DNA of 64,000 nucleotides from Taiwanofungus camphoratus (GCA_003999685.1 CP021220.1:1054001-1118000); one strand, 5' to 3'; counted from the first letter of the stretch, positions 47,501-60,829 are shown. Program-made: numbers and translations. The notes: generated by a model from the sequence alone, not told the origin.

Positions 47501-49950
47501 GACATGAAAATAAGCAATGCAATATACACGGAACAAGAACAGGAGACAGACAGACCTGAGCTTCGGTGACGTTCTTTGTGCCTTCTGGTGGAGCCTGTTG
47601 TTGTCTCTCTTGAGATTCCTTCATCCTCTCTTCCATCTCCGCAGCCTTCCTGCGTGCACGTTCCTTCTCCCTTTCCCGCTCTTCCTCCTCTTGCTGACGA
47701 CGAAGCTTGGCGCGCTCAGCGGCACTATGCATTGCAGCTTTACGCACTTCCTCAATGTCGACTAAAGGCATCGCCGAAGATTGCAATTGTTTCTCTGTGC
47801 TCCCCGGTGAGATCGATGCAAGGGAGTTTGGCGATGACTGCGTCGCTACCGTCAGGGTCGAACCAGGATCACTTGCCGATTGTGGCTCTGTCCGTACCTT
47901 TGCGGGGGGCTCCTTGCCTTCTACCGCGGTCGTTGCGCGTAAGGGAGGCGGTAATTGGTGTGTGTCAGAGAGGTGCGGAGGTAACTGTCGGCCAATATTC
48001 CTTATGGAGTCCTTTGATGGTGGAAGCGGTAATGGTGGTGGACCCATAGTGCCAGACCTTCTTGGCCGATCGTCAGTGTCAAGGCCGGGCCTGCTGCCCA
48101 CTGGCGACAGTGGCATTCCATAAGGGTTGTAATTATCTTTGTTTCTGCTCTGTAGACGCTGTGATGGCGTCCTGCTCATGTCATGTGCAGCCGGCAGTGT
48201 AGGCTCACGCCGCGACAGCTCTCGGTCGCGTAATCGAGGGCCCTCGTGAGAAGATGTTGGGAAAGATCCAGAATGGTCTCCAACCACACGCGAATGGAAG
48301 ACTGGGTCAGTAGGTGCTTTTTGCAATAACTGCACCCCTTGCGTATGAGGGTGAGGAGGTATGTCACGAACATTTCTTGACTCCGTCGGAGACACTGCAT
48401 ACTCAGAGCGGCTGCCTCTCCTGCCAAGGAAGGGACCAGGCCCCGAGCTACCCGGCCGATGGGATGGATGCGAGCTCGAGTAAGGCTCTAGCCTGTTTGA
48501 CCTCTCATTGAATAGAACCCGAGATGCCTCTTGTGGCGAGTGCATGGATTGAGACGATGCGGCAGAAGCTGGGCCGTTTGAAAATTGCTCTCGCTGTTGA
48601 TGTGAAAAGCCAGTCATGATTCTTGATCGAGGCCAACTCCGATCAAAGTCATCTGCAAACCTCTCTTCTTTGCTCACAGGTTGGTCCACTAATGACAATG
48701 TCTCGGACTGCTTCATTGAGTCGACTTCACCGTCGGTTGCTAGATCAGGTAGCTCGCGAGGAGGTGATGACTGCCGAGGTAAGTCGGCAGGCTGGATTTT
48801 GTACTGACGTCCGTCGCCAAATTCGATGACCCCACCGAGAAAATTGTCGTCGTCTTCTTCCATCTGTAAATTATATGAGCTGTGGTATTCTGGCCAGACG
48901 AGACATCACTACATGAACGACAGACCTCGTCCCAATGATGCGCATTCGGATCTAAATGTACACCTCGAAAAGTATCTTCCTCCGCGGCCACAGCTTGTTT
49001 CTGAGCCGCAGCCACTTGCGCCGCATGCGTCTTCTCTAGGACTTTAGTCGTCCTACCTACGGAACAATAATGTGCGTAAGAATCTGCAAAGCGGCTGTAA
49101 GACGGGACGCTTACCTTGTGCCACTTCCGCCGCTGTTGGAAAGTCGTTCGCCACGGCGTCCAATCTCGTCACTATGGAAGTTGACTTTGCATTTCCCCAA
49201 GCAGTTTTATTCAGCCCATCCCTTTTCACTGAGCCTACGACATCAGAGAGCCCCTTTGGCTGCGGTTGTATGACCTTGCCGACGGGCGCCGGAAGAGGGG
49301 CAGAATGGCTAGAAGCCGAGGCAGGCAGAGTGGAAGATTTCAGAGTAGTCGTGGAGGGGGGAGGAGCTGCTGAAGGAGTTGAAGACGGAGGTCGGGACCA
49401 TCCTGGCCCAGTAGTTGTGGGTGGCTGAGGGGACGCTGTCAACTTGGTGGTTACTAGTCGTGAATGAGAGGGGGCTGTCTGGAACACAGGCTTTTCTGTC
49501 ACCGTACACAAAGTCGTGATTAGTGACTCAGACTATGAGAATGAATACAGACGTACGGATTGAATTTCCACCCTTCGTTGTCGCAGACGTAGAGGTGACC
49601 TGACCTGAAGGTGAAGCAGAGGTCTTCTCCAAGAATTTTTTGTTAATGTTGATGTGACTGAACTTCTTGGGATGCGGCATGCTCAAGATAGGCGCAGCCA
49701 TGGAGCCAGAAGGAAGGCCATTCGCAGGGCTGGCCCTCGATGGGTTCAATCCGGACGCAGACGCTGGTGAAGGGACAGGTGAAGGAGAAATGGGGCTCGC
49801 TTCCACTTCACCTTCTGACTTCTCCACCAATGCTGTTCCACCTCCATCATTGCTCAATAACAACACCGAACTGCCTTCCTCTTGCACGCCATTGACATCC
49901 CCCGCCTCCCTTGGTTGCTCGGACAAGTCCTGAATCTCGATATTGGCCAT
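44508..49950 (-). CDS. Very large low-complexity, Pro/Ser-rich protein of unknown function
   Basis: Start ATG 49950 (MANIEIQDLSEQPREAGDV), stop at 44508. Several long exons joined by short introns give roughly 1700 residues. Recognisable islands in an otherwise disordered chain: PHPKKFSHININKKFLEKT, LVTTKLTASPQPPTTTGPGW, AKSTSIVTRLDAVANDFPTA, the region DEDDDNFLGGVIEFGDGRQY with a basic Arg/Glu-rich coiled coil (RAKLRRQQEEEEREREKERA) around 47660, a folded-looking island with SSWNFASEGTYQRYIPPNDI and RGRPRYYVSIPRTW near 46250, and a Pro/Met/Tyr-rich C-terminus (PMYPPPPPPGMQG). The TGPGW island recalls PRRC2/BAT2-type proteins, but I would not assign it. The end is SFPRPTW. Confidence 0.7.
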
Positions 49951-50328
49951 AGACGCGTCGTGAGACGCAGTTCGTCGTGAATACGTCCAGAAGGCTATGG
50001 TTGAATGGAAGAGCCACCAAAATGTACCAGATAAAATGCGTGAAATGAGCTCGATTAGAGGACAATGTCAAGAGGTGGGGCTCGCACTTACCTCTGTGCA
50101 CAAGAGTGAACGAGCCAGACAGAGAAACGCTAGAGACAGCTACAGGCCAATAGGAGCGTGCCGGCGTTTGCCGACACTGGGTGCAAGTAGCTTTCGTAAA
50201 AAGCTTCAGGTTTCGATGTCTTTCAAGCCTCGCTGATAGAACTAAACGACGCGTCGGTTTCTCTTGCGATTTTAATTTCTGGTCCACTAAAGTGCCTCAT
50301 CCGAAATACACGACACTGACAAGACATT
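49951..50328. promoter_or_regulatory. Divergent promoter region
   Basis: 378 bp between the start codons of the large low-complexity gene and the next plus-strand gene. The minus-strand open frame at 49847-50287 crosses it as a shadow. No specific site recognised. Confidence 0.4.
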
Positions 50329-51417
50329 ATGGCGACGGATATCGATGTTCATGATCTTCCACCTTCCACTAGCCGCCCGCAGCTAGCGAATGGGGTGAAG
50401 AGAAGTGCAGCTGTCTTCGAGGAGGGGAGATACGAGGATCCTAGGTATGCTCTGTCTGTCATCGACATCGATCCTTCTTATATTCACAGCACAACTGTCG
50501 CTGTACAGCGTTATCAGCTTGTCCGCACACGATGACAATGCTTGGTATTACCCCTCGCATGGTTACGATTCTGACGACGAAATTCGATTTAGTGCAGCTA
50601 GAGGTAACTGGGGTCGGAAGACTGTGAAGGATGCGAAGTGGGTCCGAAGAGGGAAGATGGCGGCGTGGGCTCCGGCACGGGAGGAGTGGGAGGTACGCAG
50701 TAGTTTTGCCCTCCAGCCTACAAGCCTGGGTCCTGAATGCCACAGGTTGAGGAGCGTGCCCGTAAGCGCATCAAACTCTTACTTCAACAACAGCCAGAGT
50801 CATCTGGACCGGTTGTTTTGCCCCATCTGAGATCGCCGTCTCCTCCGTTAATGGCACCATACCCTACACCAAGCACACAACATATATCCTACACGTCCCT
50901 TGTCATGGACAAGGCAGTAACAAACTCTTTTCGATCTCGATTAATTGATGAACTTGAAAACGCAACAAACAATCTCATCCAGGGTGAAGCAGCAATGCGA
51001 CGGGCATTGGGAAGACTCTGGCAGGTCATGAATGAAGATCCTGAACAGATTCCTGGAAACAAGCCGGTGGTCCCCAAGCGCGAGGATGAAGGTGACGAAA
51101 GTGAGAGGGATCGAAGACTCTCTCGAGCACCGGACCTCACTCCAATAGTCCACAAACTGTTTCTCTCCCCGCCATCTGACTCCATTACGGCCGTCTATGA
51201 TCTATTCCCACATCCCGATATCCAATTTGAGAGCCTGGAAAAGTCTCTCGCAACCTTGCGGGAGCTCCAGGATGACGGTAGAGAGTATGTCGAGCGCTTG
51301 GAGGAAATCAGAGATGGGCTGGGGGAGACAAGGACCCAGAGAAACGGAGTGTGGGACCTGGTCCGCCGGAAGGCTATCAAAGAGTTGCATGATGTAGCTT
51401 CCGCAGCGGCGTTGTAA
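50329..51417 (+). CDS. Conserved-looking nuclear-type protein of unknown function
   Basis: Start ATG 50329 (MATDIDVHDLPPSTSRPQLA). After an intron near 50443-50520 it continues with DDNAWYYPSHGYDSDDEIRF, SAARGNWGRKTVKDAKWVRRGKMAAWAP, and a basic helix VEERARKRIKLLLQQQ. Then a Pro-rich segment, TSLVMDKAVTNSFRSRLIDELENATNNLIQGEAAMRRALG (helical), and SDSITAVYDLFPHPDIQFES and DDGREYVERLEEIRDGLGE, also helical. It ends HDVASAAAL at 51417. The basic run and the acidic patch (KREDEGDESERDRR) suggest a nuclear protein. I do not recognise the family. About 310 residues. Confidence 0.75.
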
Positions 51418-51848
51418 TCCATGTGATACGCATATACCAGCGCTGTTCGGTGTGCGTGTCTTCCATTTGAATCAATCATAACTGCGCGGATTCAAGTAGG
51501 CGTGGCTGAGTACCGGCTGCAGACCGCAGGAGGCCTGGGCGGTGTCATATGTCGGATGCTATTACCCTTCAACGGTTACATTATTGACCCAGTACACGGC
51601 AGCCCTATATCTCGCGTCGACCACGGAGAGCGCCATCAGCACTTACCACTGCGCTTGACATGTTAGAGAGGTACTACAGTACTTATTCGGGGTAAAGCGA
51701 GCGCCACGCCCTCAAGCATGTGAGAACGCGCCAACATTCCTCCAGTCTCAGCGGCTGTGACGTCGACTCCGACTTATAATTCCCGCTTGTTCGAAAGCAT
51801 ATCAACCCGTCTCTCACTCTTGTTCTGTAACCAGCCCACATACGCACT
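51418..51848 (+). other. Intergenic region upstream of BLM10
   Basis: 430 bp between tandem genes; contains an unsupported minus-strand frame at 51683-51931. Nothing else recognised. Confidence 0.35.
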
Positions 51849-54800
51849 ATGGACGTCCCGGATGTCTCTACGTTAACCATCGAAGAGGCTGAGCATGACG
51901 CGCCTGCTACCCCGCATATTCCAGACGACATAATGCACGCGACCGACCGCTACATGAAAAAACTGCGGAACTATGCAAGATCTTTACCGTACTCAATTGA
52001 ACCCTACTCTGAAATGCAGGAAATGCTCGATCTAATCTTGAGACGCTTAACCCAATGCGTGGAAGCTAAGGATTATGACCCAGGGTTGTTACAATGGGAC
52101 AGCATGTTGACCTAGTGGGTCTGACCTTTTTCCCGTTGCTCTTGCTGTGGCGCTTATTCCGCCATACCTTGAAAGCTGGTTCATGCTCAAATATCCAATA
52201 CCGAAAGAAAAGAGAATCGCTGTCGCCAAATTATATTTTCACGTTTGCACGACACCAGGAATGCCGACCCACATTGTGGCTGCCGGTAGCGATGCCTTGC
52301 AAGTGTTGATCAGGTCCAAGAATAAGCTGACCATCGATGACATGAGACTGCCTTGGAAGCCAATATTTAAAATCCTAAGCAAGGACCTCTTTCTCACAAG
52401 AAGACAATTTGAGATCAGGTGAACGTGTCTGCCTCTCGCTCAGAAATTCCTCTGACTCACTGTGTCCGTCCTCTACAGCCAAACGTCATGGTACATGGGA
52501 TATATCGCAGAGAACTCACGGCGATTCTTTCATCCTGCGGCTATAGATGAGATGTTGTTGACTTTCATCCCTATGATGAAAGGCACTAGCCTAAACGTGT
52601 GTTATTCAAACACATGGAGCCGTAACAGGCCCGCTGACTGATACCTTGTTACAGAGCATACTTGCTTCCCAATACTATATGTTGACTTTCTTGCCAATGA
52701 CGCACCCTCAATCATATCTGCCAATGTTGTTCCGGTTGTGGGAGTCCATCAATTCTTATATGTTCGATGACCGTATGCTTCACTTCCTTTCGCGACTTGC
52801 GGAAATCCATGTAGATCCGACTGTGAGCGATCCGCAAAGGATTAAGGAGATCCCGGACGACGCCAGGTCAGATGACGAAGGTAGACCAGATTGGTCGAAG
52901 CAGGACCTCGAGACAAAGTGGGATTGGTCGGGACTGTATCAGGATGTCGGCATCTTTACCGACCATGACTGGCATTTCATCATGGCCAAGTGCCTTGTTT
53001 CCATGGGTGCGCACTAATGTATCTTTTGCATGATTCATAGCGCTGTGATACTAAAAGGTACTATTCCAGAAATCCCACTCGCTGACTTGGGGTCTCTGAC
53101 CACGGGACCAAGTGCAGACAATCAAGTAAGCTTTGAGCTCGGTAGAGTCCCGAAACCGGGCTGGAGAATATGTACGTTGAGCAAATGTGGACTGATGTAG
53201 TGATTGACACCTGTGTTAGCGTCTTTGGCTCGAATTATCGTGTATTCAATGTCTCTGGATGGGGTTCCTACCCCAAGTTCTGCTGCTCCTACCCCCGCGT
53301 TCACCCCATTCGCATCAAGAGCTGCCACACCTCTTCCTCAGCACAACGGTGGCCTGGGAGATTACCTCTCTGCCCCCCTTGCCAAAGGCACCGCGCCGAA
53401 GAGGACTTACCTCGGTGGCAGCAAGGCACTGGATTCTTTGGTGAAGTTGGTTGCTTCCACCGAGGGCTTCTTCCACCCGACGAACGCCGGGAGCTGGACT
53501 ACTGATGTATGTATATGGCTGCTTGTTCTCTCGATAAAGCTGTTGTGTCCTATCTGTAATTGCGTGATATCTGTGTGACATTGAACTATCTGCTGATTGC
53601 AACGCTCTCGCCTCTCGCAGTTGACTGCTTTTATAAAGTACATTGTTTATGAGTTCAACAAACGTAACCCATTTGCTTTCTTCACTCTCTTTTATACTCA
53701 TTTATCGGGAAATAGGTTGGTATGAAGAACGAGAATCAGGTTGCAAGACACCAATGGTCAGTCTCGCGGAGGTGGATAAAACGTTGACGTTGAATCTCGC
53801 GATTGCAGCACCGTCGATTAACCAAGGAAATGAGGCGCGAGCTTGTCAAGAGTCTTAGGACAGTAGCGTTTCTCGCCATGTTCTCCCCAGATAGTGCAAC
53901 TGTCAGCAATATTCAGAGTTGCTTGAAGTCCATGAGCATCATGGAACCCGATCTTATCCTTCATCCTGTCTTGGAGCGGGCCGTTCCTGCCCTGGAAGCA
54001 CTGGTTGAGGTAGGACAATCTCGTCAACTTGCTAGTCCATACGCTGACGGAGTTGTAGACTCAGCGCACGATTTCTGTCATCAAGGCACTTGGAGCCATT
54101 GCTCCAGCCTTGGTCTGTCGTGATGTATATTATCCAGGAGCAAAACATTTGATTCCAATTTTGGAGTTGTTACTACCAGGAATTGATCTTGTAAGTGTCG
54201 CAAAAGAATTTTCCTACGCGGTCCCCCTAATTACGGTGTTCTTTGCAGAATGATCCTCCGAAGACGGCATGTAGTCGTTACTGTTGGGCTGTGTTGTTTT
54301 AACTAATACTCCTTTTGTAGTTCTGCACAACCGCGTTTATTGTCGAAGTAGCTCAATATATCAAGTTCGGAGAAATGTCCAATGCAGAGCAGTCGAAGGC
54401 AATTGACATTGACGTTGGACAAGTCTCATCAGAACTGCCTGTACTGGAAATTACTGCCCTCCCGGAAGGCGTTGAAGCAGGAGTGGAAGCTCAGTTGTCG
54501 AAGGAAGATGAAGATGCGATATTGATCAATACTTCTGGAGCATTTGCAGATTGGGTTGCTGCTTTCTTGCGAAGAGTGATCTTATTGTTCGAGAACTTGC
54601 CTGAGGAAGGTGCGGACGGTAGCGCAGGCGGAGCGACAGAAGGTTTGTGAGCACATTTGAACATGTTGACCAGGTCGTTTACGAACAATACGTTTAGTCC
54701 AGCTAGTGGATGCCGTCTCCGGCGCTTTCAGTCAGATATGCGTTCATCTCTCCGAGCCTCTCTATGATATGGTGCTCAACATGGTATTCGATTATGCAAG

Positions 54801-57800
54801 CGAGAATGTTCGCTCGAATGCAGTGCGCGCAATCCATCAACTAGTAGAATGTGTTGCCAACGCCGACCCAGTCAAGACCCTGGCCAAATTCCTACCATTC
54901 TGTGACCGCAACATTCGTAACGAATTAGAACATGGCGCAAGTTCGTTAAGGACTACTTCGTCCGGCTCCATCCCTTTACCGTCGGACGCAACTCTCCATT
55001 GGAGTATGCCTCATTTTTCACAGTCGTATATTCATCTGCTGAAGATTTTTCCAGATTTAGCGATATTGAGGGGGGCGATGTATAAGTAAGTGACTCGAGG
55101 ATCTCATTTTATTTTTCTTACCTTTCGATCTGTTGGGGGCAGTGACGGACGAGCGGTATGTTTTTGACAATGCGTTCAATCGAATTGCATCTAATTACAA
55201 TTCCAAGACTCTCAACTACCGAACGCAGCTATTGTCGCTATTTAAGTTGCTCCATGAGAAGACATTCTCGAAGCGCGGCTTCTCATCTAGTGGCAAACTT
55301 CTCTCAAGTACACTACTTACGCTGACACATACCTATCCTCTTGAGAACAAGTTCGTCAACCCCGACGAATGGGCGAGTGATGGTATGTATTCACTATATG
55401 CCATTACGCATGGATGCATCTGACTGATTTTCTTCAAGATTTCCGCAGGAATCACCACCGTTATTGGGGCAAGCTATACAAACCAGAAGACGTAAAGGTA
55501 TGGTCTTCTTGTATTGCCATCGGTAAAGTAGTTAATATTGGGTTCGCAAAGCTTTCGTGGCATGTTCCCAATGCACAAGAGATTAACTTCGCCATCGAGA
55601 TCTTTCGAGAGGTTGTCGAGCCAACTTTGAGGACATTGGACGGTTTATTAGAGCCTGGTGAGTATCGCGCGATGTTCGATCAGAGTAACACTCAACTAAT
55701 GAACAGGCGTTGTACGTGACGCCATATGGCGTAACGACTTCTGTCGGTCAGTGTTGATGCGACTGTATAACGTCACAGGGCCTGATTATGATCTATAGCC
55801 ATCTCAGTTTCGTTCGTAACGCATTCTCAGGTATTCCAACTTTGGTGAAAGAAGTTATATCGCCTGAAGAGCTGCAGACAGTCTTGGAGACTAGTGACAT
55901 CCTGTGGGTTACTTGATAGTTATATTGTGTGATGGCTTATGTCGCTCAGGAATGAGATACCTGAAATGATCGGTACAATTATCCCGTTCAACTCCGGATT
56001 TGCCTTGACAGATATCTGTGATCCACGACATCAGTACATATCGTCGTTGCGGCATCGATTTGGCGAATTTCTGCATAAGGCTTCGGTCTCGCTCCGGCAA
56101 CAGGGCGAAGAGAACACTGTGGATGCAGTGCACATGCTGGTAAGTGCTTACCTGATAGCTCATTCCTTTTTGCTTAGTGTTATACAGATCCGATCGATTA
56201 GAACCTATATGCTGGAATATGGGGATAGCAAGGACAAGTACGCTTCTTATCTTTACGTCTCACGTGCATAATTACATACTCCGCATAGTTATTATTTACA
56301 GAATGATCGCTACAACAATGAAATGAACGTAGCACGTCACTACGCCAATCAGAAGGTTTGGCCAAGAGCCCTCTTCGTTCGCCGAGCTAGGTTTGTTTGT
56401 TTTGAGAGCTGTCATACTGCCTCTGATCTTTGTGCAGATTCTATCATTCCGCTCGCCTACGCTGGAATTCCATCGAACGGAAACGGGGTGTCCTCGAAGA
56501 TCATCTAATTGACGATCTCACGGAGTGGGCTTTGTGGAACTATGTAACTGGTATGCACCCTCGAATAGAATCTTTTCATCGCTGACGGTCCTGTCCAGTG
56601 AGAGAGTATGCTTGTTGCAGCTATTTGAAAGGATCTTCCTGATCTTTCGTATACAGGACAAGCCAGTCGTTGCTAGAAAATCTATGTAGCGTAAGCCGAT
56701 TGATGCCCGTTACCAAAACCATGCTTGAATGAGTTGATCCTTGGACAGCACTTTGATGGCCTGCGTCGGCGTTGTCTGCCCACGTTATACGAAGCTCTGG
56801 ACCCTGGCACAGAGGATGATCGTATGAAGGGTGCGCTCTGGACATTAAATTCTTCCGTCTTTGGTGCGACATTGTCCCGATTTTGTACGGTACAACTAAC
56901 CAATGAGTGAAATGTTCAGCCAAATATGCAGTCGGAGGTATGGTTTCTTAAAGCTCGATGTGTATTGTGTCTCATTCATCAAACTGTAGAACCTACGTTG
57001 GTTACCGAGTTCATCAGGAGACTCTTCGGATGTCAACATAATGAAAGGGTGTGTTGCAGATCTGCTTCCTTATGACTCGACGAGTGACGGTATTGTTTAT
57101 AGCCATCAATTCAAGAGTATGTTGCTGCTTTGTCAGAAACATGTAAGGTCATATATTTCCTGGTCTTTTGGTACATTAATAATTTGCGACAGGCTTGAAT
57201 ACTTTTGCGGAGCCTTGCTACATCGTTTATGAAATAGAGAATCCAGGAGTTCAGCAAGCGCTGGCCACTTTGAAAGCATGCCTCGGTCCGGACCAGAAAA
57301 GTGGTCTCCTTGTAGCTCGATGTCAAGCACAACGAATTGAGCGTCTCAAGCTAGCGAACAAGGCCATAGCGCTGCTGGTCTGTCTTTCATGACCGTGACA
57401 GTCTGAATGGTTCATGCTGATCGTATCATGTAGATTGACTCTATCCTAGAAATAGCGCAATCATCCAAGACCCACTGGCGATATGCAATTGTGGCCATCA
57501 GATGTCTCCGATCACTTATTAGACGTGATGCCCCTATGATACCCGCACATATTCGATACCTCTTAGAAAGAACACATGACTCGCATTCCAGTGTGGTGAG
57601 TGTACTGATACACGTAGGAAAGTTCATTTTTAACGGGGCGCCATCTTTCTATAAAGCGCTATGTACGTTGAATTGATCATGTGCATGATTGTTGAAGATT
57701 GAGTCTGCATTGGTCTTTCTTTATAGTATGCACAACGTGCCGTCATGAAGATTTCCCGGTTTATAAAACTGCGTACACTTGCTCAAGGCCCAGTAGACGT

Positions 57801-60602
57801 CGCTCTGGAGCAAAATCATAATCCTCTGAGGCGGAAAGTCCCGATACTGCATCCAACTCATGCGTTCACATCTGCATGGTTGGCAGAATTCAAAAATCCG
57901 CTGGCCCTAGAAACAGCCGGCAGAGAACCGTAGGAACTCCGCGTATCCGTTATGTGAACGCAGACAGGCTAAATGGGTTTGTGTAGACTGCTTCATGATA
58001 AAATTTACGGTGGCTGGCTGGCATGGACAAAAACAAACGACAGTTTCTTAGCGCCGGATCCTATCAAGTCCACTTATCAACCATGGGATGATGCGAGTGA
58101 AGATGCTGTCAACACTATCCGGACAATAGTCACGAGTCCCGCATTTTGGGAAAAGCTTGCAACACATTATTCTGCAGAGAACCATTCAGACGTCATATCT
58201 CAAGATAATGCCTCATGTGTTAAATCGATATGTGAGTTCGCAGTGTCCCATTCACTGATACAGGCTTTAGTTCTCACCGATATGTATTCAAGTTCAACTA
58301 CTCGAGAGTGAACCGTTTGATGCGTTAAAGGCAACTCTGGAGGAATTGATCCTGAATGGTGATAAGAATAAACAGCGTGCTGCGGCAGAGTTTCTTGCCG
58401 GTTTATTCGGCGGTACGTTAAACAAATCATACGGATCTGCTCCCTGACGGGCTGATATACTCTCAAGGTTCAAAACATTGGCCTTTGAATGTCCAGAAGA
58501 CACTATGGGATTGGTTCATACCTTACATCAAAACGATATTTGGTCATAAGAGCAACGACAATCTATCCATTTGGTCATCATTTCTTGAAGTTCGTTTTCG
58601 GAAAGCTATAACTTTCATCTGTCACTCACTTGAACACCAGTATGTTTTTTCCAATAAAGATCCGCGCCGCGTGCAACCATTGGTGGACTACATCATAGAC
58701 GAATTCAATGGCGTCGATTTCAATAGCGAGTCGACCTTTGATGTGGTCCAGGTTTTATGTTTGTTTCGTGCATTTTATGAAGAACTGGGTTGGAAGTTCT
58801 TCCCGTGGGCGGAAGACGCACTTGCGAGATGTTGGTCTGAAATTGACAGGAGTGAGCATGATGATGTGGGTTTTATCCTCTTTTTCTGTCGAGGTGGCTT
58901 TCGCTAAGTAGAGATAATTGCAGGTTCTCGCACATATCAGCGAAATTATGTCATTCACCGGCAAAGTCATGGTACGTTTGGCTGGCCAAAAATTTCTAGA
59001 AACACAACAGAACTCACGCCCTTGTATGCAAAGTGGCGGCCGAACCATTCCATACTCACCGCCGAAGCCTTTGTGCAAGAATGCCGTAACTCACCCTGGG
59101 ACCACGACATCATGGGTATTCGCGGGGTGGCGCACGCGGAACGGGTGGTTGAGCTCGTCGAGAAGTTCAAGGTATGGCGCAAGCAGCGGCTGCCCGGTGT
59201 TCGTGCATTCCAATCGACATATGACAGGTGTGTCGCAGGAGCTTTATTTGTTATCGTACAGACCGATGTGTAGTATTCACGGACAGAGTTGGGATCATGG
59301 TGTGCAAGTGGTTATACCAAATGGTCCATGATACGAATGCTGTCGCAGCGTTTGACTATATCCATCCGTTAATGGTGTGTACTGTCTCATGCCCTACAGC
59401 TGGAGCTCATGATACCCTAGCCCGAAATCTTCCGTTTCACCGAAGGTACGCGTGTTCCAGCTGTTCTGGGCCTTCGCCGATGTCATACATTGCAATTTTA
59501 GTCAATGATAACGATGACCTCTCCCAACGTGCTGAACTTCTGTTAGTACGAATGTGCGGGGTCACCCCTCCCCGGCAGCTTATCAATCCCTTGCTGGATG
59601 CTATATTCAAAGCTATACAGTCGTCGCCAGTAAGTCGTCATCATGTGCGTGGCTTGCGTATGTGCACTCACGTTTGATGGGAACCAGTCATGGAGAGTTC
59701 GCTTGAAAATCCTACCCTTGGTTCAAGGTGAGTCGTTAGTTCCCTACCCGTCCATTGACACTTACGCCTTGTTCAGTGTTTTATTTCCGCCAAGTACCAT
59801 TGATCAGCGACGTCAAAATCGTGGAGTTGGTGGAGGTAATCTGATTATGATGCAATGTTTCATGGACGGTTTGTCTTATGTATTGTCCCATGATTTAGGT
59901 TGTTTGCAGATGCTTAGACGACGAGGTAGTTGAGGTACGGGAAATGGCAGCAACGTAAGTGCCGTCTGATGCTTGCGATGCAAGACTGATTTCCCTCTAG
60001 AACCCTTTCCGGAATCATTCGCCTCTCACCGCGCCGAAGCGTTCTCGCACTCAAGGTCAGCCTTTGTTGTCACGGACATATGCCTCGGTGGCTCTAGTGT
60101 TGACACATTTGAACCATTTCTAGGATCGGTTTGTACGCCTTCTAAAAAATAGTGCGCTACCAGACAAAGAATCCCCTCTATACAATCCAGCTTTACGTCA
60201 GCGACATGCAGCAATCCTAGGCATCTGCGCGCTCGTAGAGAGCTACCCATATACAGTAGAAAAGTGGATGCCTGATCTCCTTACAAAGGTCTTGGCGGAA
60301 CATACCTACGACCCCGTGAGTGATGTATCATGGATATAATGCCAAAGCACTCAGGCGTGCTGATGCCATATATATTGTGTAGATCCCGATATCGTCGACA
60401 GTGAGGAAATGCGCCAGCAATTTCAAGAAAACTCACCAGGATACGTGGCACGAAGACTCGAAGCGTTTTAGCGAAGAGCAGCTTGTCGCTTTGTCAACAC
60501 TGCTTACTGGCTCGTCGTATTGTAAGTCGTTGTTCGAGACAAATGCTTTTTTAATGTGGGTAAATTCATTAAAATCTACTTTCTCGTATCCTAGATGCTT
60601 GA
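51849..60602 (+). CDS. BLM10: Proteasome activator Blm10/PA200 (HEAT-repeat)
   Basis: Start ATG 51849 (MDVPDVSTLTIEEAEHDAP). The N-terminus joins across an intron at 52112-52169 to give SMLTYWFMLKYPIPKEKRIA, characteristic of Blm10. Further parts: RFFHPAAIDEMLLTFIPMMKG, YMFDDRMLHFLSRLAEIHVDP, NDPPKTFCTTAFIVEVAQYI, DYASENVRSNAVRAIHQLVE and many short HEAT-type exons. The C-terminal domain includes VRKCASNFKKTHQDTWHEDS, and the final exons give LLTGSSYYA. That YYA end is the HbYX motif that docks into 20S proteasome alpha pockets; it is split by the last intron (60522-60594). One intron (54267-54320) looks GC-AG. Roughly 2000 residues in several dozen exons, including one of 18 nt at 56920-56937. 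Blm10/PA200 caps the 20S core and promotes degradation of acetylated histones and assembly in known species. Confidence 0.95.
54267..54320 (+). other. Probable GC-AG intron in BLM10 (GCATGT donor)
   Basis: NDPPKT at 54266 must join FCTTAFIVEVAQYI at 54321 in phase 0. All nearby GT dinucleotides are in phase 1. A GC donor at 54267 with acceptor TTTGTAG keeps the frame in a 54-nt intron, and the CTAAT near 54303 is a plausible branch site. Confidence 0.7.
60522..60594 (+). other. Terminal BLM10 intron inside the HbYX motif
   Basis: GTAAGT at 60522 to CCTAG at 60594, 73 nt. Upstream codons TCG TCG TAT T join AT GCT TGA to give Ser-Ser-Tyr-Tyr-Ala-stop. Without splicing the frame reads Cys-Lys-Ser and has no HbYX end. 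Confidence 0.85.
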
Positions 60603-60829
60603 GGTGAATTGTAGATGCCCTATTTCTATTTATGCCTTGATATTATGATGAGTGGTGTACGTGCATTTCTGTATCTTGAAAGTTGCAACTGGCAAGACTA
60701 TCTTGTCTATCTCTTGATATCGCCACAAACCCTCAGTTCCGTTACTGAACCAGGACTATTCTCAACCTCATGGTAATATGCGTAAAACCCTGAACGTATC
60801 TTTAGGCCCATTTGAGCTGCTCCGTCTCG

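Noticed and set aside
47076-48123. Long plus-strand frames opposite the large low-complexity gene
   Set aside because: They arise from biased codon use of the minus-strand gene; no start context, splice pattern or domain.
52100-52170. Frameshift in the BLM10 N-terminal region
   Set aside because: An intron with donor GTGGGT and acceptor GAAAG restores SMLTYWFMLKYPIP exactly.
56885-56919. A 35-nt ultra-short intron in BLM10
   Set aside because: An earlier donor, GTGCGA near 56864, gives a normal intron of about 56 nt and the family-like join VFAKYAVGE, so the short intron is not needed.
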